64,000 nucleotides of DNA from Embleya hyalina (lineage in GTDB: Bacteria > Actinomycetota > Actinomycetes > Streptomycetales > Streptomycetaceae), in assembly GCF_003967355.1 (NCBI RefSeq), contig NZ_BIFH01000043.1:62001-126000 (forward strand), in the 5' to 3' direction. How positions within the stretch are numbered: the stretch's first letter is position 1; every line of letters starts with the position of its first letter. Below the pieces are notes generated by a model that made no database searches, was not told where the DNA came from, and saw nothing but the letters and a program-made list of their open reading frames with translations. The translations under genes were made by a program, and so were the position numbers. Positions 7,610-15,690 of the stretch are shown piece after piece.

Positions 7610-9253
7610 TCAGGGGGCGGTCGACCACCACGCCGCGGTGTTCGGCGGGAGGTCCAGGTGGCCGGTCCCAAAGTGCTCCACCGGACCCGAGGCCAGCAGC
7701 AGCGGGCCGGTCAGGGGGACCCGGGTCGGGGCCTTGCCCATGTTCACCGCGCAGCCGAAGCCCGGAGCGCGGGTGAAGGCCAGTACGTTCGGCGCGAGTT
7801 CGTCCTCGGCCCAGGTCAGGCCGCGGCCGGCCGCGGCGGCGCCGAGGGCCGGGTGGGTTCGGCGGATGCGCAGCGCGGTGCGGCACAGCGCGAGGGTGGA
7901 GTCCGGGTCGTGCCGCTGGGCCGCGACGGTCAGCGCCGCCCAGGAGGCGGGCTGGGGCAACCAGGCGGCTTCCCCCGAGGTGAAGTCGAACGGCGCCGCC
8001 TCGCCCGCCCACGGGAGCGGCACCCGGCACCCGTCCCGGCCCCGCACCCGACCGTCCGAGCGCAGGAACACCGGGTCCCGACGCAGTTCGTCGGGCAGGT
8101 CCTCGACCTCGGGCAGGCCCAACTCGTCGCCCTGGTACAGGTAGGCCGCGCCGGGCAGGGCGAGTTCGAGCAGCAGCGCCGCCCGGGCCCGGGCGAGGCC
8201 GAGGGTGCCGCCGCCGAACCGGGACACCGGCCGCACCACGTCGTGGTTGGCCAGCACCCATGTCGGCGCCGCGCCCACCGCGGCGGTGGCGGCGAGGGCG
8301 TCGTCGATCGCCGCGCGCAGCCGGACCGGGTCCCAACCGGCGAGCAGGAAGGGGAAGTCGAACGCCTGGTGCAACTCGCCGGGTCGCAGGTAGGCGGACG
8401 AGCGCTCGGCCCGAGGCAGCCACGCCTCGGCCACCGCGATCCGCCCGTGCCGCCCGCTGCCGGTGTCCACGCCCGCGTAGGAGTCGAGCAGCCGGCGCCA
8501 GGTGCGGTAGACGTCGTGCACCTCGGGCTGGTCCCAGTACGGCAGCCGGTGCCGCAGCCGACCCTCCCACCCCTGCGGCACGCCCGGCGGCACGTCCGGC
8601 AGGCCGAGTGCCTTGACCAGACCGTGCGCGACGTCGATCCGGAAGCCGTCCACGCCGCGGTCCAACCAGAAGCGCAGGATCGACAGATACTCGCAGCGCA
8701 CTTCGAGGTTGCGCCAGTTCAGGTCGGGCTGCGCCGGTGAGTACAGGTGCAGGTACCACTGGCCCGGACAGCCGTCGGCCTCGGTGATCCGGGTCCACGC
8801 GGGGCCGCCGAACTGGGAGCGCCAGTTGTTCGGCGGCTCCTCCCCGCCCGCGCCGCGGCCGTCGCGGAAGAGGTAGCGGGAGCGCTCGACCGAGCCCGGG
8901 GGTGTGGCGAGCGCGGCGGTGAACCACGCGCTGTCCCGCGAGGTGTGGTTCGGGACCACGTCCACCAGGACCGCGAGGCCGAGTTCGTGTGCCCGCGCGA
9001 ACACCCGATCCGCGTCGGCGAGGGTGCCGAACAGGGGGTCCACGTCACGCGGATCGGCGACGTCGTAGCCGGCGTCGACCATCGGCGACCGATAGAAGGG
9101 GCTCAGCCAGATCGCGTCGACACCCAGGTCGCGGAGGTGCGGCAGGCGGGTGAGGAGCCCGGGCAGATCGCCGACCCCGTCCCCGTCGCCGTCCGCGAAA
9201 CTGCGCGGATAGACCTGGTAGAAGACCGCGTCGTGCCACCACCCGCGTACCAT
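7610..9253 (-). CDS. Alpha-glucosidase, glycoside hydrolase family 13
   Basis: A 547-residue cytoplasmic GH13 enzyme, probably hydrolysing alpha-1,4 or alpha-1,6 bonds at the non-reducing ends of maltodextrins. It opens with the W-W-x-D-A-V-F-Y-Q-V-Y-P-R-S-F signature. Catalytic residues are visible: nucleophile Asp207 in G-F-R-I-D-V-A-H, acid/base Glu276 in V-A-E-A-W, stabilising Asp338 in L-A-N-H-D-V-V. The D-V-V-P-N-H motif at 98-103 is also present. A GGAGG motif sits 6 nt before the ATG. Adjacent to the haemoglobin gene as in M. tuberculosis (aglA/glbO), with malQ 6 kb away. Trehalose synthase or oligo-1,6-glucosidase specificity cannot be excluded. Confidence 0.88.
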   Translation of the reverse strand: MVRGWWHDAVFYQVYPRSFADGDGDGVGDLPGLLTRLPHLRDLGVDAIWLSPFYRSPMVDAGYDVADPRDVDPLFGTLADADRVFARAHELGLAVLVDVVPNHTSRDSAWFTAALATPPGSVERSRYLFRDGRGAGGEEPPNNWRSQFGGPAWTRITEADGCPGQWYLHLYSPAQPDLNWRNLEVRCEYLSILRFWLDRGVDGFRIDVAHGLVKALGLPDVPPGVPQGWEGRLRHRLPYWDQPEVHDVYRTWRRLLDSYAGVDTGSGRHGRIAVAEAWLPRAERSSAYLRPGELHQAFDFPFLLAGWDPVRLRAAIDDALAATAAVGAAPTWVLANHDVVRPVSRFGGGTLGLARARAALLLELALPGAAYLYQGDELGLPEVEDLPDELRRDPVFLRSDGRVRGRDGCRVPLPWAGEAAPFDFTSGEAAWLPQPASWAALTVAAQRHDPDSTLALCRTALRIRRTHPALGAAAAGRGLTWAEDELAPNVLAFTRAPGFGCAVNMGKAPTRVPLTGPLLLASGPVEHFGTGHLDLPPNTAAWWSTAP

Positions 9254-9320
9254 CGGCCGCCTCCGTCGGATCGCTCCCGGTGTGGCTGTCGCCCCGTCTC
9301 GCCCGCCGTCGGTCGCCGCG

Positions 9321-9716
9321 TCAGTCGAGCCGGTTCACCATCGACTGCGCCGCGTAGACCAGGTATTCCCAGAGGGTGTTCTCCTGCTCGGCCGGCAGCG
9401 CGATCTCGTCGACCGCCGCGCGCATGTGCCGCAACCACGCGTCGCGCGCCTCCTCGGTCACGGCGAACGGCGCGTGCCGCATCCGCAGCCGCGGGTGACC
9501 GCGTTGCTCGCTGTAGGTGCGCGGGCCGCCCCAGTATTGGACGAGGAACATGCGCAGCCGGTCCTCGGCCCCGTCCAGGTCCTCCTCGGGATACATCGGA
9601 CGCAGCAGGGGATCCTCGCGCACACCCTGATAGAAGCGGTGCACGAGCTTGGCGAACGTCTCCTCGCCGCCCACGGCTTCGTAGAGACTCGGTTCCGGCG
9701 CCGGCATCTGGGTCAC
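9321..9716 (-). CDS. glbO: Group II truncated haemoglobin (trHbO)
   Basis: A 131-residue haem protein of the 2-on-2 globin fold. Visible landmarks are [11 protein letters not shown] (helix B region), the Y-P-E-E-D-L loop, [11 protein letters not shown] in the E helix region typical of trHbO, and R-H-A-P-F-A-V containing the proximal His. The family binds O2/NO and is linked to redox protection. The GTG start is preceded by a GAGGATGGAG motif; an ATG three codons inside is the alternative. It lies upstream of the alpha-glucosidase on the same strand. Confidence 0.92.
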   Translation of the reverse strand: MTQMPAPEPSLYEAVGGEETFAKLVHRFYQGVREDPLLRPMYPEEDLDGAEDRLRMFLVQYWGGPRTYSEQRGHPRLRMRHAPFAVTEEARDAWLRHMRAAVDEIALPAEQENTLWEYLVYAAQSMVNRLD

Positions 9717-9779
9717 CGCTCCATCCTCTCAGACGGGCCCGCGCGCCGGAGACCCCCGGTACCGGCCCCGGGGCCTGTC

Positions 9780-11252
9780 TCAGCGTTCCGCGGCGCGGGC
9801 GATGCCGCGACGCATGCCGCCGAAGACGAGGCCGTGGAAGGGGAACACGGCCCACCAGTACGCGTGCCCGAACAGTCCCCGGGGATGGAACAGGGCACGC
9901 TGGCGGTAGTGCGTGGTGCCGTCGTGGTCCGCGACGGTGAACTCCAGCCAGGCCAGGCCCGGCAGGCGCATCTCGGCGCGCAGGCGGAGCAGGCGGCCGG
10001 GCACCACCTCCTCCACCCGCCAGAAGTCGAGCGAGTCGCCGACCCGGAGCCGGTGCGGATCGCGGCGTCCCCGGCGCAGTCCGACCCCGCCCACGATCCG
10101 GTCCAGGGCGCCGCGCACCGACCAGGCGAGCGGCCACGAGTACCAGCCGTTGGTGCCGCCGATGCCCTCGATCACCCGCCACACCGCCGCCGGGGACGCG
10201 GCCGGCTCCGCCTCGCGGACGTCCTCGTACAGCGTGCCGCCCGACCAGTCGGGGTCGGTGGGCAGCGGATCGCTGGGCGCGCCGGCGGTGGCCGCCGAGG
10301 ACCAGCGGGTGGCCACGTCGGCGTCGCGGATCCGGGTCAGGGCCAGTTCGAGGGCCCGGTCGAAGCCGATCAGGCCCTCCGGCGGGTCGGGGATGTGGCG
10401 GGCGATGTCGTGCTCGTGGCAGACCACCTCGCTGCGCAGCGACTCCACCAATGGCCGGGCCAGGGCGCCGGGGACGGGGGTGATCAGGCCCACCCAGTGG
10501 CTGGACAACCAGGGCGAGAGCATCGGCACCGGCAACACCCGGCGGCGCCGCAGGCCGGCCACGGCCGCGTAGCGCTGCATCATGCGCTCGTAGGTGAGCA
10601 CGTCCGGGCCGCCGATGTCGAAGGCGCGGTTCACGTCCGGGGGCAGCGTGGCGCAGCCGACCAGGTAGCGCAGTACGTCGCGAACGGCGATCGGCTGGAT
10701 CCGCGAGGTGACCCAGCGCGGGGTGACCATCACCGGCAGCCGTTCGGTCAGATAACGCAGCATCTCGAAGGACGCCGACCCGGAGCCGATGATCACCGCC
10801 GCGCGCAGCACGGCGGTGGGCACCGCGCCGGCGAGCAGGATCTCGCCCACCTCGGCGCGCGAACGCAGGTGCGGGGAGGAGTCGCGGGCCGAGGAGCCGG
10901 CGGCCGGGCCCAGGCCGCCGAGGTAGACGAGCCGGCCCACGCCCGCGTCCTCGGCCGCGGCGACGAACACGCGCGCGCTCTCGCGGTCGGTGTCGGCGAA
11001 GCGCGGTCCGCTGCCCAGCGCGTGGATCAGGTAGTAGGCCACGTCCACGCCGTCGAGGGCGCGGCGCACCGCGGCCGGGTCGAGCGCGTCGGCGCGCACG
11101 ATCTCCACCCGGTCCGCCCAGGGATGGTCGCGCAGCTTGGCCGGGGTCCGGGCCATGCAGCGCACCCGATGGCCGGCGGCGAGCAGTTCGGTCACCAGTC
11201 GGCCGCCCAGGTAGCCGGTGGATCCGGTGACCAGGCACAGGGGAGCGTTCAC
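9780..11252 (-). CDS. NAD(P)-binding protein with C-terminal DUF2867 domain
   Basis: A ~490-residue two-domain protein. The N-terminal Rossmann domain has V-T-G-S-T-G-Y-L-G-G-R-L (atypical SDR, NmrA-like) and A-Y-Y-L-I-H-A-L-G. From about residue 340 a DUF2867-type domain contains G-G-T-N-G-W-Y-S-W-P-L-A-W and a hydrophobic C-terminus. Substrate unknown. GTG at 11252 is preferred because the dinucleotide-binding motif starts 8 residues later and a GAGACT hexamer lies 7 nt upstream, suggesting leaderless expression; a longer form would add 17 Arg-rich residues. Confidence 0.82.
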   Translation of the reverse strand: MNAPLCLVTGSTGYLGGRLVTELLAAGHRVRCMARTPAKLRDHPWADRVEIVRADALDPAAVRRALDGVDVAYYLIHALGSGPRFADTDRESARVFVAAAEDAGVGRLVYLGGLGPAAGSSARDSSPHLRSRAEVGEILLAGAVPTAVLRAAVIIGSGSASFEMLRYLTERLPVMVTPRWVTSRIQPIAVRDVLRYLVGCATLPPDVNRAFDIGGPDVLTYERMMQRYAAVAGLRRRRVLPVPMLSPWLSSHWVGLITPVPGALARPLVESLRSEVVCHEHDIARHIPDPPEGLIGFDRALELALTRIRDADVATRWSSAATAGAPSDPLPTDPDWSGGTLYEDVREAEPAASPAAVWRVIEGIGGTNGWYSWPLAWSVRGALDRIVGGVGLRRGRRDPHRLRVGDSLDFWRVEEVVPGRLLRLRAEMRLPGLAWLEFTVADHDGTTHYRQRALFHPRGLFGHAYWWAVFPFHGLVFGGMRRGIARAAER

Positions 11253-11379
11253 CCGACCCAGTCTCCGCGACGCGCGACCCCGGCGGCCGGGGACGCGCCA
11301 CACGGTAGCCCGATTGGTCCCGCCCGCAGGGGCGGTCGCCCGTCCCGCCCCGGAAGGGCCGGACCGGACGGCGCCGGGT

Positions 11380-12408
11380 TCAGGGCGCGCCGGGGGCCTG
11401 CGGGGTCGGCGGCGCCGGCGGCGGGTTCACCGGGACCGGGGCGGGTTCGGCCTGCGGCGCGGGGGCGCCCGGGTCCTCGGTGGGGGGCGTGGCGCTCGCG
11501 ATCGGTTCGCTGATGCGGATGCCCGCGTCGTCGAACGCGCGCTTGACCCGACCCCGCAACTCGCGCGCGACCGGCAGTTCCTGGCCCGGCATGGTCTTGA
11601 TCTGCACCTGGAGCACCACCGCGTCGGCCGTCACCGCCTCCATCCCGACCACCGTCGCCGAGCCCCAGACCCGCTCGTTCCACGGCTCCACCTCGGCCAG
11701 CGCCTCGGCGGTGGAGGCGATCACCGCGCGGACCTTGTCCACGTCCTCGTGGTAGCCGACCTGCACGTCCACCTTGGCGGTGCCCCAGCCCTGGCTCTTG
11801 TTGCCGATCCGCTTGATCTCGCCGTTGCGGATGTACCAGACGGTGCCGTCCACGTCGCGCAGCTTGGTGATCCGCAGGCCCACCTCGACCACGGTGCCGG
11901 TGGCCGGGCCGGCGTCGACCAGGTCGCCCACGCCGTACTGGTCCTCCAGGATCATGAACATCCCGGACAGGAAGTCGGTCACCAGGTTGCGCGCGCCGAA
12001 GCCGAGCGCGATGCCGGCGATGCCCGCGCTGGCGAGGAGCGGCGCGAGGTTGACCTTGAACTCGCCGAGCACCATCAGCCCGGCGATGCCCAGGATCACG
12101 AACGACGCGGTGCTGCGCAGCACCGAGCCCACCGTCTCGGCGCGCTGGCGGCGACGCTCGGCGTTGAGCAGGAAGCCGGTGACCGGCCGCCCGCTGCTGT
12201 CCGTGCCGCTGTTGGCCATCCGGCCGACCAGCTGGGTGATCAGCTTTCGGGTCACCGCCCGCAGGATCAGCGCGACCAGGATGATCACGAGGATCCGGAT
12301 CGGCGTCACCACCAGGGACTCGCCGTGCCGATCGAACCACGACGACACCTTGCCGTTGCCTGCGGCGGCGTCGAGGGACAACTGGACTCCGGGGACGAGC
12401 GCGGACAC
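11380..12408 (-). CDS. Mechanosensitive ion channel, MscS family
   Basis: A 342-residue inner-membrane channel that releases solutes under hypo-osmotic shock. There are about three transmembrane helices (residues ~33-60, 95-115, 120-145). The pore-lining TM3 shows the Gly/Ala pattern A-S-A-G-I-A-G-I-A-L-G-F-G-A-R-N, followed by the beta-domain D-Q-Y-G-V-G-D. The C-terminal cytoplasmic domain ends in a Pro/Ala-rich tail from about residue 305. GTG start with AAAGG about 9 nt upstream. Confidence 0.92.
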   Translation of the reverse strand: MSALVPGVQLSLDAAAGNGKVSSWFDRHGESLVVTPIRILVIILVALILRAVTRKLITQLVGRMANSGTDSSGRPVTGFLLNAERRRQRAETVGSVLRSTASFVILGIAGLMVLGEFKVNLAPLLASAGIAGIALGFGARNLVTDFLSGMFMILEDQYGVGDLVDAGPATGTVVEVGLRITKLRDVDGTVWYIRNGEIKRIGNKSQGWGTAKVDVQVGYHEDVDKVRAVIASTAEALAEVEPWNERVWGSATVVGMEAVTADAVVLQVQIKTMPGQELPVARELRGRVKRAFDDAGIRISEPIASATPPTEDPGAPAPQAEPAPVPVNPPPAPPTPQAPGAP

Positions 12409-12543
12409 GTACGAGACCTTTCGGACGACGAGCGGGGGACGATCTCCCCGCGACCGGGGACCCTCGTCCCACAGTAGTCACGAGGCCGAGGGCACTCGTG
12501 CGATACCTCTCCTTCACACCTTTCGTCGTTGATCACCGCTATG

Positions 12544-14745
12544 TCACCGATCCCCGCCTTCGTCGATCGTGTACCCGAGGTCGTGCCCGGGTCCGGGCCC
12601 GGCCGACGCGGATTCGGGCCCATCCGGGTCGAGGCCGGTGTGCGCGGCCAGGAAGGAGAGTGTGTCCACGGTCAGTTCGACCGTGCGGGTGACCGAGCGG
12701 GCCGCGTGACCCACCTCCGCCTCGGCCCGCAGCAGCACCGGGCGCCCGCTCGTGGTCGCGTGTTGCAGGGCCGCGCACATCTTGCGCGCGTGCAGCGGAT
12801 CCACCCGGCTGTCCCCGTCGAACACGGTGAACAGCACCGCCGGATACGCCACACCCGGGCGGACGTGGTGGTAGGGCGAGTAGCCGAGCAGCCAGTCCAG
12901 TTCCTCCGCCACCTCGGCGGTGCCGTACTCGTCGGACCACAACCGCCCCAGACCGAAGCGCTCGTAGCGGACCATGTCGAGCAGCGGCATCGAGCAGACC
13001 ACGGCCGCGTACGACTCGGGCCGCTGGGTCAGCGCGGCGCCGACGAGCAGTCCGCCGTTGGAGCCGCCGGACGCGGCGAGCCGGTCGGGCGTGGTCCATC
13101 CGCGGGCGACCAGGTGCTCCGCGGCGGCGTGGAAGTCGTCGAACACGTGTTGCTTGTGCCCCCGCATCCCCGCTCGATGCCACCGCTCGCCCTCCTCGCC
13201 GCCGCCGCGCAGGTTGGCGATCGCGTACACCCCGCCGGCCTCCACCCAGGCGAGCACGCCCGCCGAGTAGGCGGGGCCGAGCGAGATGCCGAAGCCGCCG
13301 TATCCGTAGAGCACGGCCGGTCGGGGGCGGTCCGGCTCGGCGGTCGGCGCGATCACGAACATGCGCACGGTGGTGCCGTCGGCCGAGCGGTACGTCTCCT
13401 GGCGCACGTGCACGTCGGGCAGGTTCGCGGTGCCGGGGGCGGTGGCCCAGGTGTCGATCGCCCCGGTCCGCGCGTCGTAGCGCAACACCGCCGACGGGGC
13501 GGTGTAGTCCGACCAACCGAACCATGCCTCGTGTCCGCCCTCGGGGTGTTCGGCGAGGCCGCCGATGGATCCGGGCGAGTCGCAGGGCAGGCTCGGGCGG
13601 CCCGACAATCGCCCGTCGGCCAGGTCGTACGCGGTCAGTTCACCCACCGCGTGCCGGGTCCGCCCGACCAGCAGGGTCGGTCGGGGCGCCTGCGGTCCGT
13701 CCAGGATCGCGAAGCCGGTCAGCACCGCGTCCGGCTCCTCGGCGACCAGATCGCGCCAGCCCTCGGGCCCGGGCATCGCCGGATCGGCCACGCACAACCG
13801 GCCGCGCGGCGCGTCCAGGTCGGTGAACACGTACAGCCGCCCGTCGCGGCCCACCCGCACCCCGGTGAGCGCGTCCAGACCCACGGTCACCGGTCGCAGC
13901 AGCGGCCGCTCCGGCGGTCCCGCGTGCAGATCGGCCAGCCACAGGTCGTTGCGCGGCGCGGTGCCCGAGAAGGAGGACACGCTCAGCCAGCGGCCGTCCC
14001 GACTGACCCCGACGCCGAAGTAGGTGGCCGGATCGGCGCCCGCGCCGAACACCTCCACGTCGTCGGCCGGATCCGTGCCGATCCGGTGCAGGTACACCCG
14101 GCGGTGGTGCTGCTCCTCACCCTCGGGCACCGCCTCCGGCGGCAGTCGGCGCACCAGATAACACGCCTCGCCGCCGGGGAGCCAGGCGATCGAGGCGTCC
14201 CGCATCCGGTCGATCGGGCCTTCGATCCGGGTGCCGTCGGCGACGTCGAGCACGTACAGGCGCGACTCCTCGTCCCCGCCGGTGGAGAGCAGGTACGCCA
14301 GCCGGTCGCCCTCGTCGGAGGGCACCCACTGGTCGAGGGTGGTGGTGCCGCCCGGGTCGATCGCGATCGGATCCACCAGCTCCCGCTCGCTCCCGTCCGG
14401 CTCGACCACGAACAACACGCCGTGCTCGCGCCCCGGGTCGCGGCGGAGCAGGAAGTGCCGCCCGCCGCGCCAACAGGGCAGCCCCGTCGACCCGGTGGCG
14501 AGCAGTTCGTCCAGGCGCGCCCGCAGCCGGTCGCGTCCGGCCAGATGGTCCACATGCGCGTGGAACCACTCGTCCTGTGCGGCGGACCAGGCGCGGGTGG
14601 CCGGCGCGTCCGGGTCCTCCAGGGCTCGATAGGGATCCGGCACCGGGCGACCGAACAACACGTCGACCGTGTCGCCGCGGGCGGCGTCGGGGGCGCGGGG
14701 GGTCTCGTGGGGGGCGTGTTCCGCGGGCTGCACAGAGCGCGTCAT
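12544..14745 (-). CDS. Prolyl oligopeptidase family serine peptidase (S9A)
   Basis: A 733-residue cytosolic peptidase. A seven-bladed propeller (about residues 70-440) precedes the alpha/beta-hydrolase domain. The nucleophile is Ser562 in G-G-S-N-G-G; Asp is in D-G-D-S-R-V-D-P-L-H-A and His in V-G-H-A-A-R-S. No signal peptide, so it acts on intracellular peptides. The ATG is supported by a TAGGGT hexamer exactly 6 nt upstream and the absence of a ribosome-binding site. The last residues overlap no other gene. Confidence 0.93.
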   Translation of the reverse strand: MTRSVQPAEHAPHETPRAPDAARGDTVDVLFGRPVPDPYRALEDPDAPATRAWSAAQDEWFHAHVDHLAGRDRLRARLDELLATGSTGLPCWRGGRHFLLRRDPGREHGVLFVVEPDGSERELVDPIAIDPGGTTTLDQWVPSDEGDRLAYLLSTGGDEESRLYVLDVADGTRIEGPIDRMRDASIAWLPGGEACYLVRRLPPEAVPEGEEQHHRRVYLHRIGTDPADDVEVFGAGADPATYFGVGVSRDGRWLSVSSFSGTAPRNDLWLADLHAGPPERPLLRPVTVGLDALTGVRVGRDGRLYVFTDLDAPRGRLCVADPAMPGPEGWRDLVAEEPDAVLTGFAILDGPQAPRPTLLVGRTRHAVGELTAYDLADGRLSGRPSLPCDSPGSIGGLAEHPEGGHEAWFGWSDYTAPSAVLRYDARTGAIDTWATAPGTANLPDVHVRQETYRSADGTTVRMFVIAPTAEPDRPRPAVLYGYGGFGISLGPAYSAGVLAWVEAGGVYAIANLRGGGEEGERWHRAGMRGHKQHVFDDFHAAAEHLVARGWTTPDRLAASGGSNGGLLVGAALTQRPESYAAVVCSMPLLDMVRYERFGLGRLWSDEYGTAEVAEELDWLLGYSPYHHVRPGVAYPAVLFTVFDGDSRVDPLHARKMCAALQHATTSGRPVLLRAEAEVGHAARSVTRTVELTVDTLSFLAAHTGLDPDGPESASAGPGPGHDLGYTIDEGGDR

Positions 14746-14757
14746 GGGCGCACCCTA
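14746..14757 (-). promoter_or_regulatory. Leaderless promoter of the prolyl oligopeptidase gene (-10 TAGGGT)
   Basis: On the minus strand TAGGGT (14757-14752) is followed by six bases and then the ATG at 14745. No Shine-Dalgarno sequence is present. Confidence 0.6.
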
Positions 14758-14947
14758 GACGCCCGCACCCATCGCGCGTTCGGACGATGCGGACGGTCAC
14801 CGAACCACCACGCGCGGCCACTCGTGCAGGTGAACGCTATGTGACCTTGTCGATTCCTGGTAGCGCGTGGGGTATCCCGCCATGGACACTGGAGGCCGAT
14901 CGTCCCCGGCGCGAGCCACGCGCTGTCGGCGTCACAGGGAGGCATAC

Positions 14948-15490
14948 GTGCCGCATTCGCTGGTCCTCAACGCGTCGTACGAGCCCCTGTGCGTGGTGCC
15001 CGTTCGCCGCGCACTGATTCTCGTGCTGAACGACAAGGCAATGTGCCTGGAAGAGACAGGCACCATCCTGCACAGCGCCACCACCGAGATTCCCGTACCC
15101 AGTGTCATCAGACTGACCCGTTTCGTCCGAATCCCCTTTCGGGGCCAGGTACCGCTCACCCGCCGCGCGCTGTTCGCCCGCGACGGAGGGCGTTGTGTCT
15201 ATTGCGGAAGCGCCGCCACCAGCGTCGACCACGTCGTCCCCCGCAGCCGCGGTGGTCAGCACACGTGGGACAACGTGGTCTCGGCGTGTCGTCGCTGCAA
15301 TCACGTCAAGAGCGACCGCTACATCGCCGAACTGGGCTGGCGAATGCCGCGCCCACCATCCCAACCCACCGGCCTGGCGTGGCGGATCCTCGGTACCGGG
15401 TTCCGCGATCCACGCTGGGAGCCCTACCTGGCGCCGTATGGTGCGCAGGAAGCGGGCTTCGACCATTTCGACCAGGTCGCGAGCGCCTAG
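14948..15490 (+). CDS. HNH endonuclease family protein
   Basis: A 180-residue protein. The N-terminal part (L-V-L-N-A-S-Y-E-P-L) is typical of the actinobacterial and cyanobacterial HNH family. The HNH core is C-V-Y-C-G...S-V-D-H-V-V-P-R-S-R-G-G...W-D-N-V-V-S-A-C-R-R-C-N-H, with four Cys for a structural zinc and the catalytic His in V-D-H-V. Nuclease activity is expected, target unknown. The GTG at 14948 has AGGGAGG ~6 nt upstream; the ATG at 14867 would add an unlikely Arg-rich leader. It corresponds in neighbourhood to M. tuberculosis Rv2469c. Confidence 0.9.
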   Translation: MPHSLVLNASYEPLCVVPVRRALILVLNDKAMCLEETGTILHSATTEIPVPSVIRLTRFVRIPFRGQVPLTRRALFARDGGRCVYCGSAATSVDHVVPRSRGGQHTWDNVVSACRRCNHVKSDRYIAELGWRMPRPPSQPTGLAWRILGTGFRDPRWEPYLAPYGAQEAGFDHFDQVASA

Positions 15491-15531
15491 ACGGCGGCGG
15501 ATTTCCTCAGGGGAGCCCGTCGCCGTTCTTG

Positions 15532-15597
15532 TTTCGGTGCGGCGCCGCGTTTCGGTGGGGTGCCGTGCTTCGACGGGTTCCCCGGCGCGTTTCGACG
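15532..15597. repeat. Four degenerate 18-22-bp repeats before malQ
   Basis: Words TTTCGGTG (15532), TTTCGGTG (15550), CTTCGACG (15568) and TTTCGACG (15590) recur with spacings of 18, 18 and 22 bases, each flanked by GCG/GCC. This lies in the 200-bp gap between the HNH gene and malQ. Operator array or slippage remnant; undecided. Confidence 0.4.
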
Positions 15598-15690
15598 TGT
15601 CCCCGCGCCGCGGTCGGGTCCCGACACACCCGCTCGCGTCCGCGGCGAACACGCCGACAGGCGGGGCGTTCGGGTGCGATGCTCGCGGGC

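Noticed and set aside
14989-15690. N-terminal extension of MalQ over the HNH gene.
   Set aside because: It would overlap the HNH gene out of frame; the ATG at 15691 starts the known N-terminal domain.
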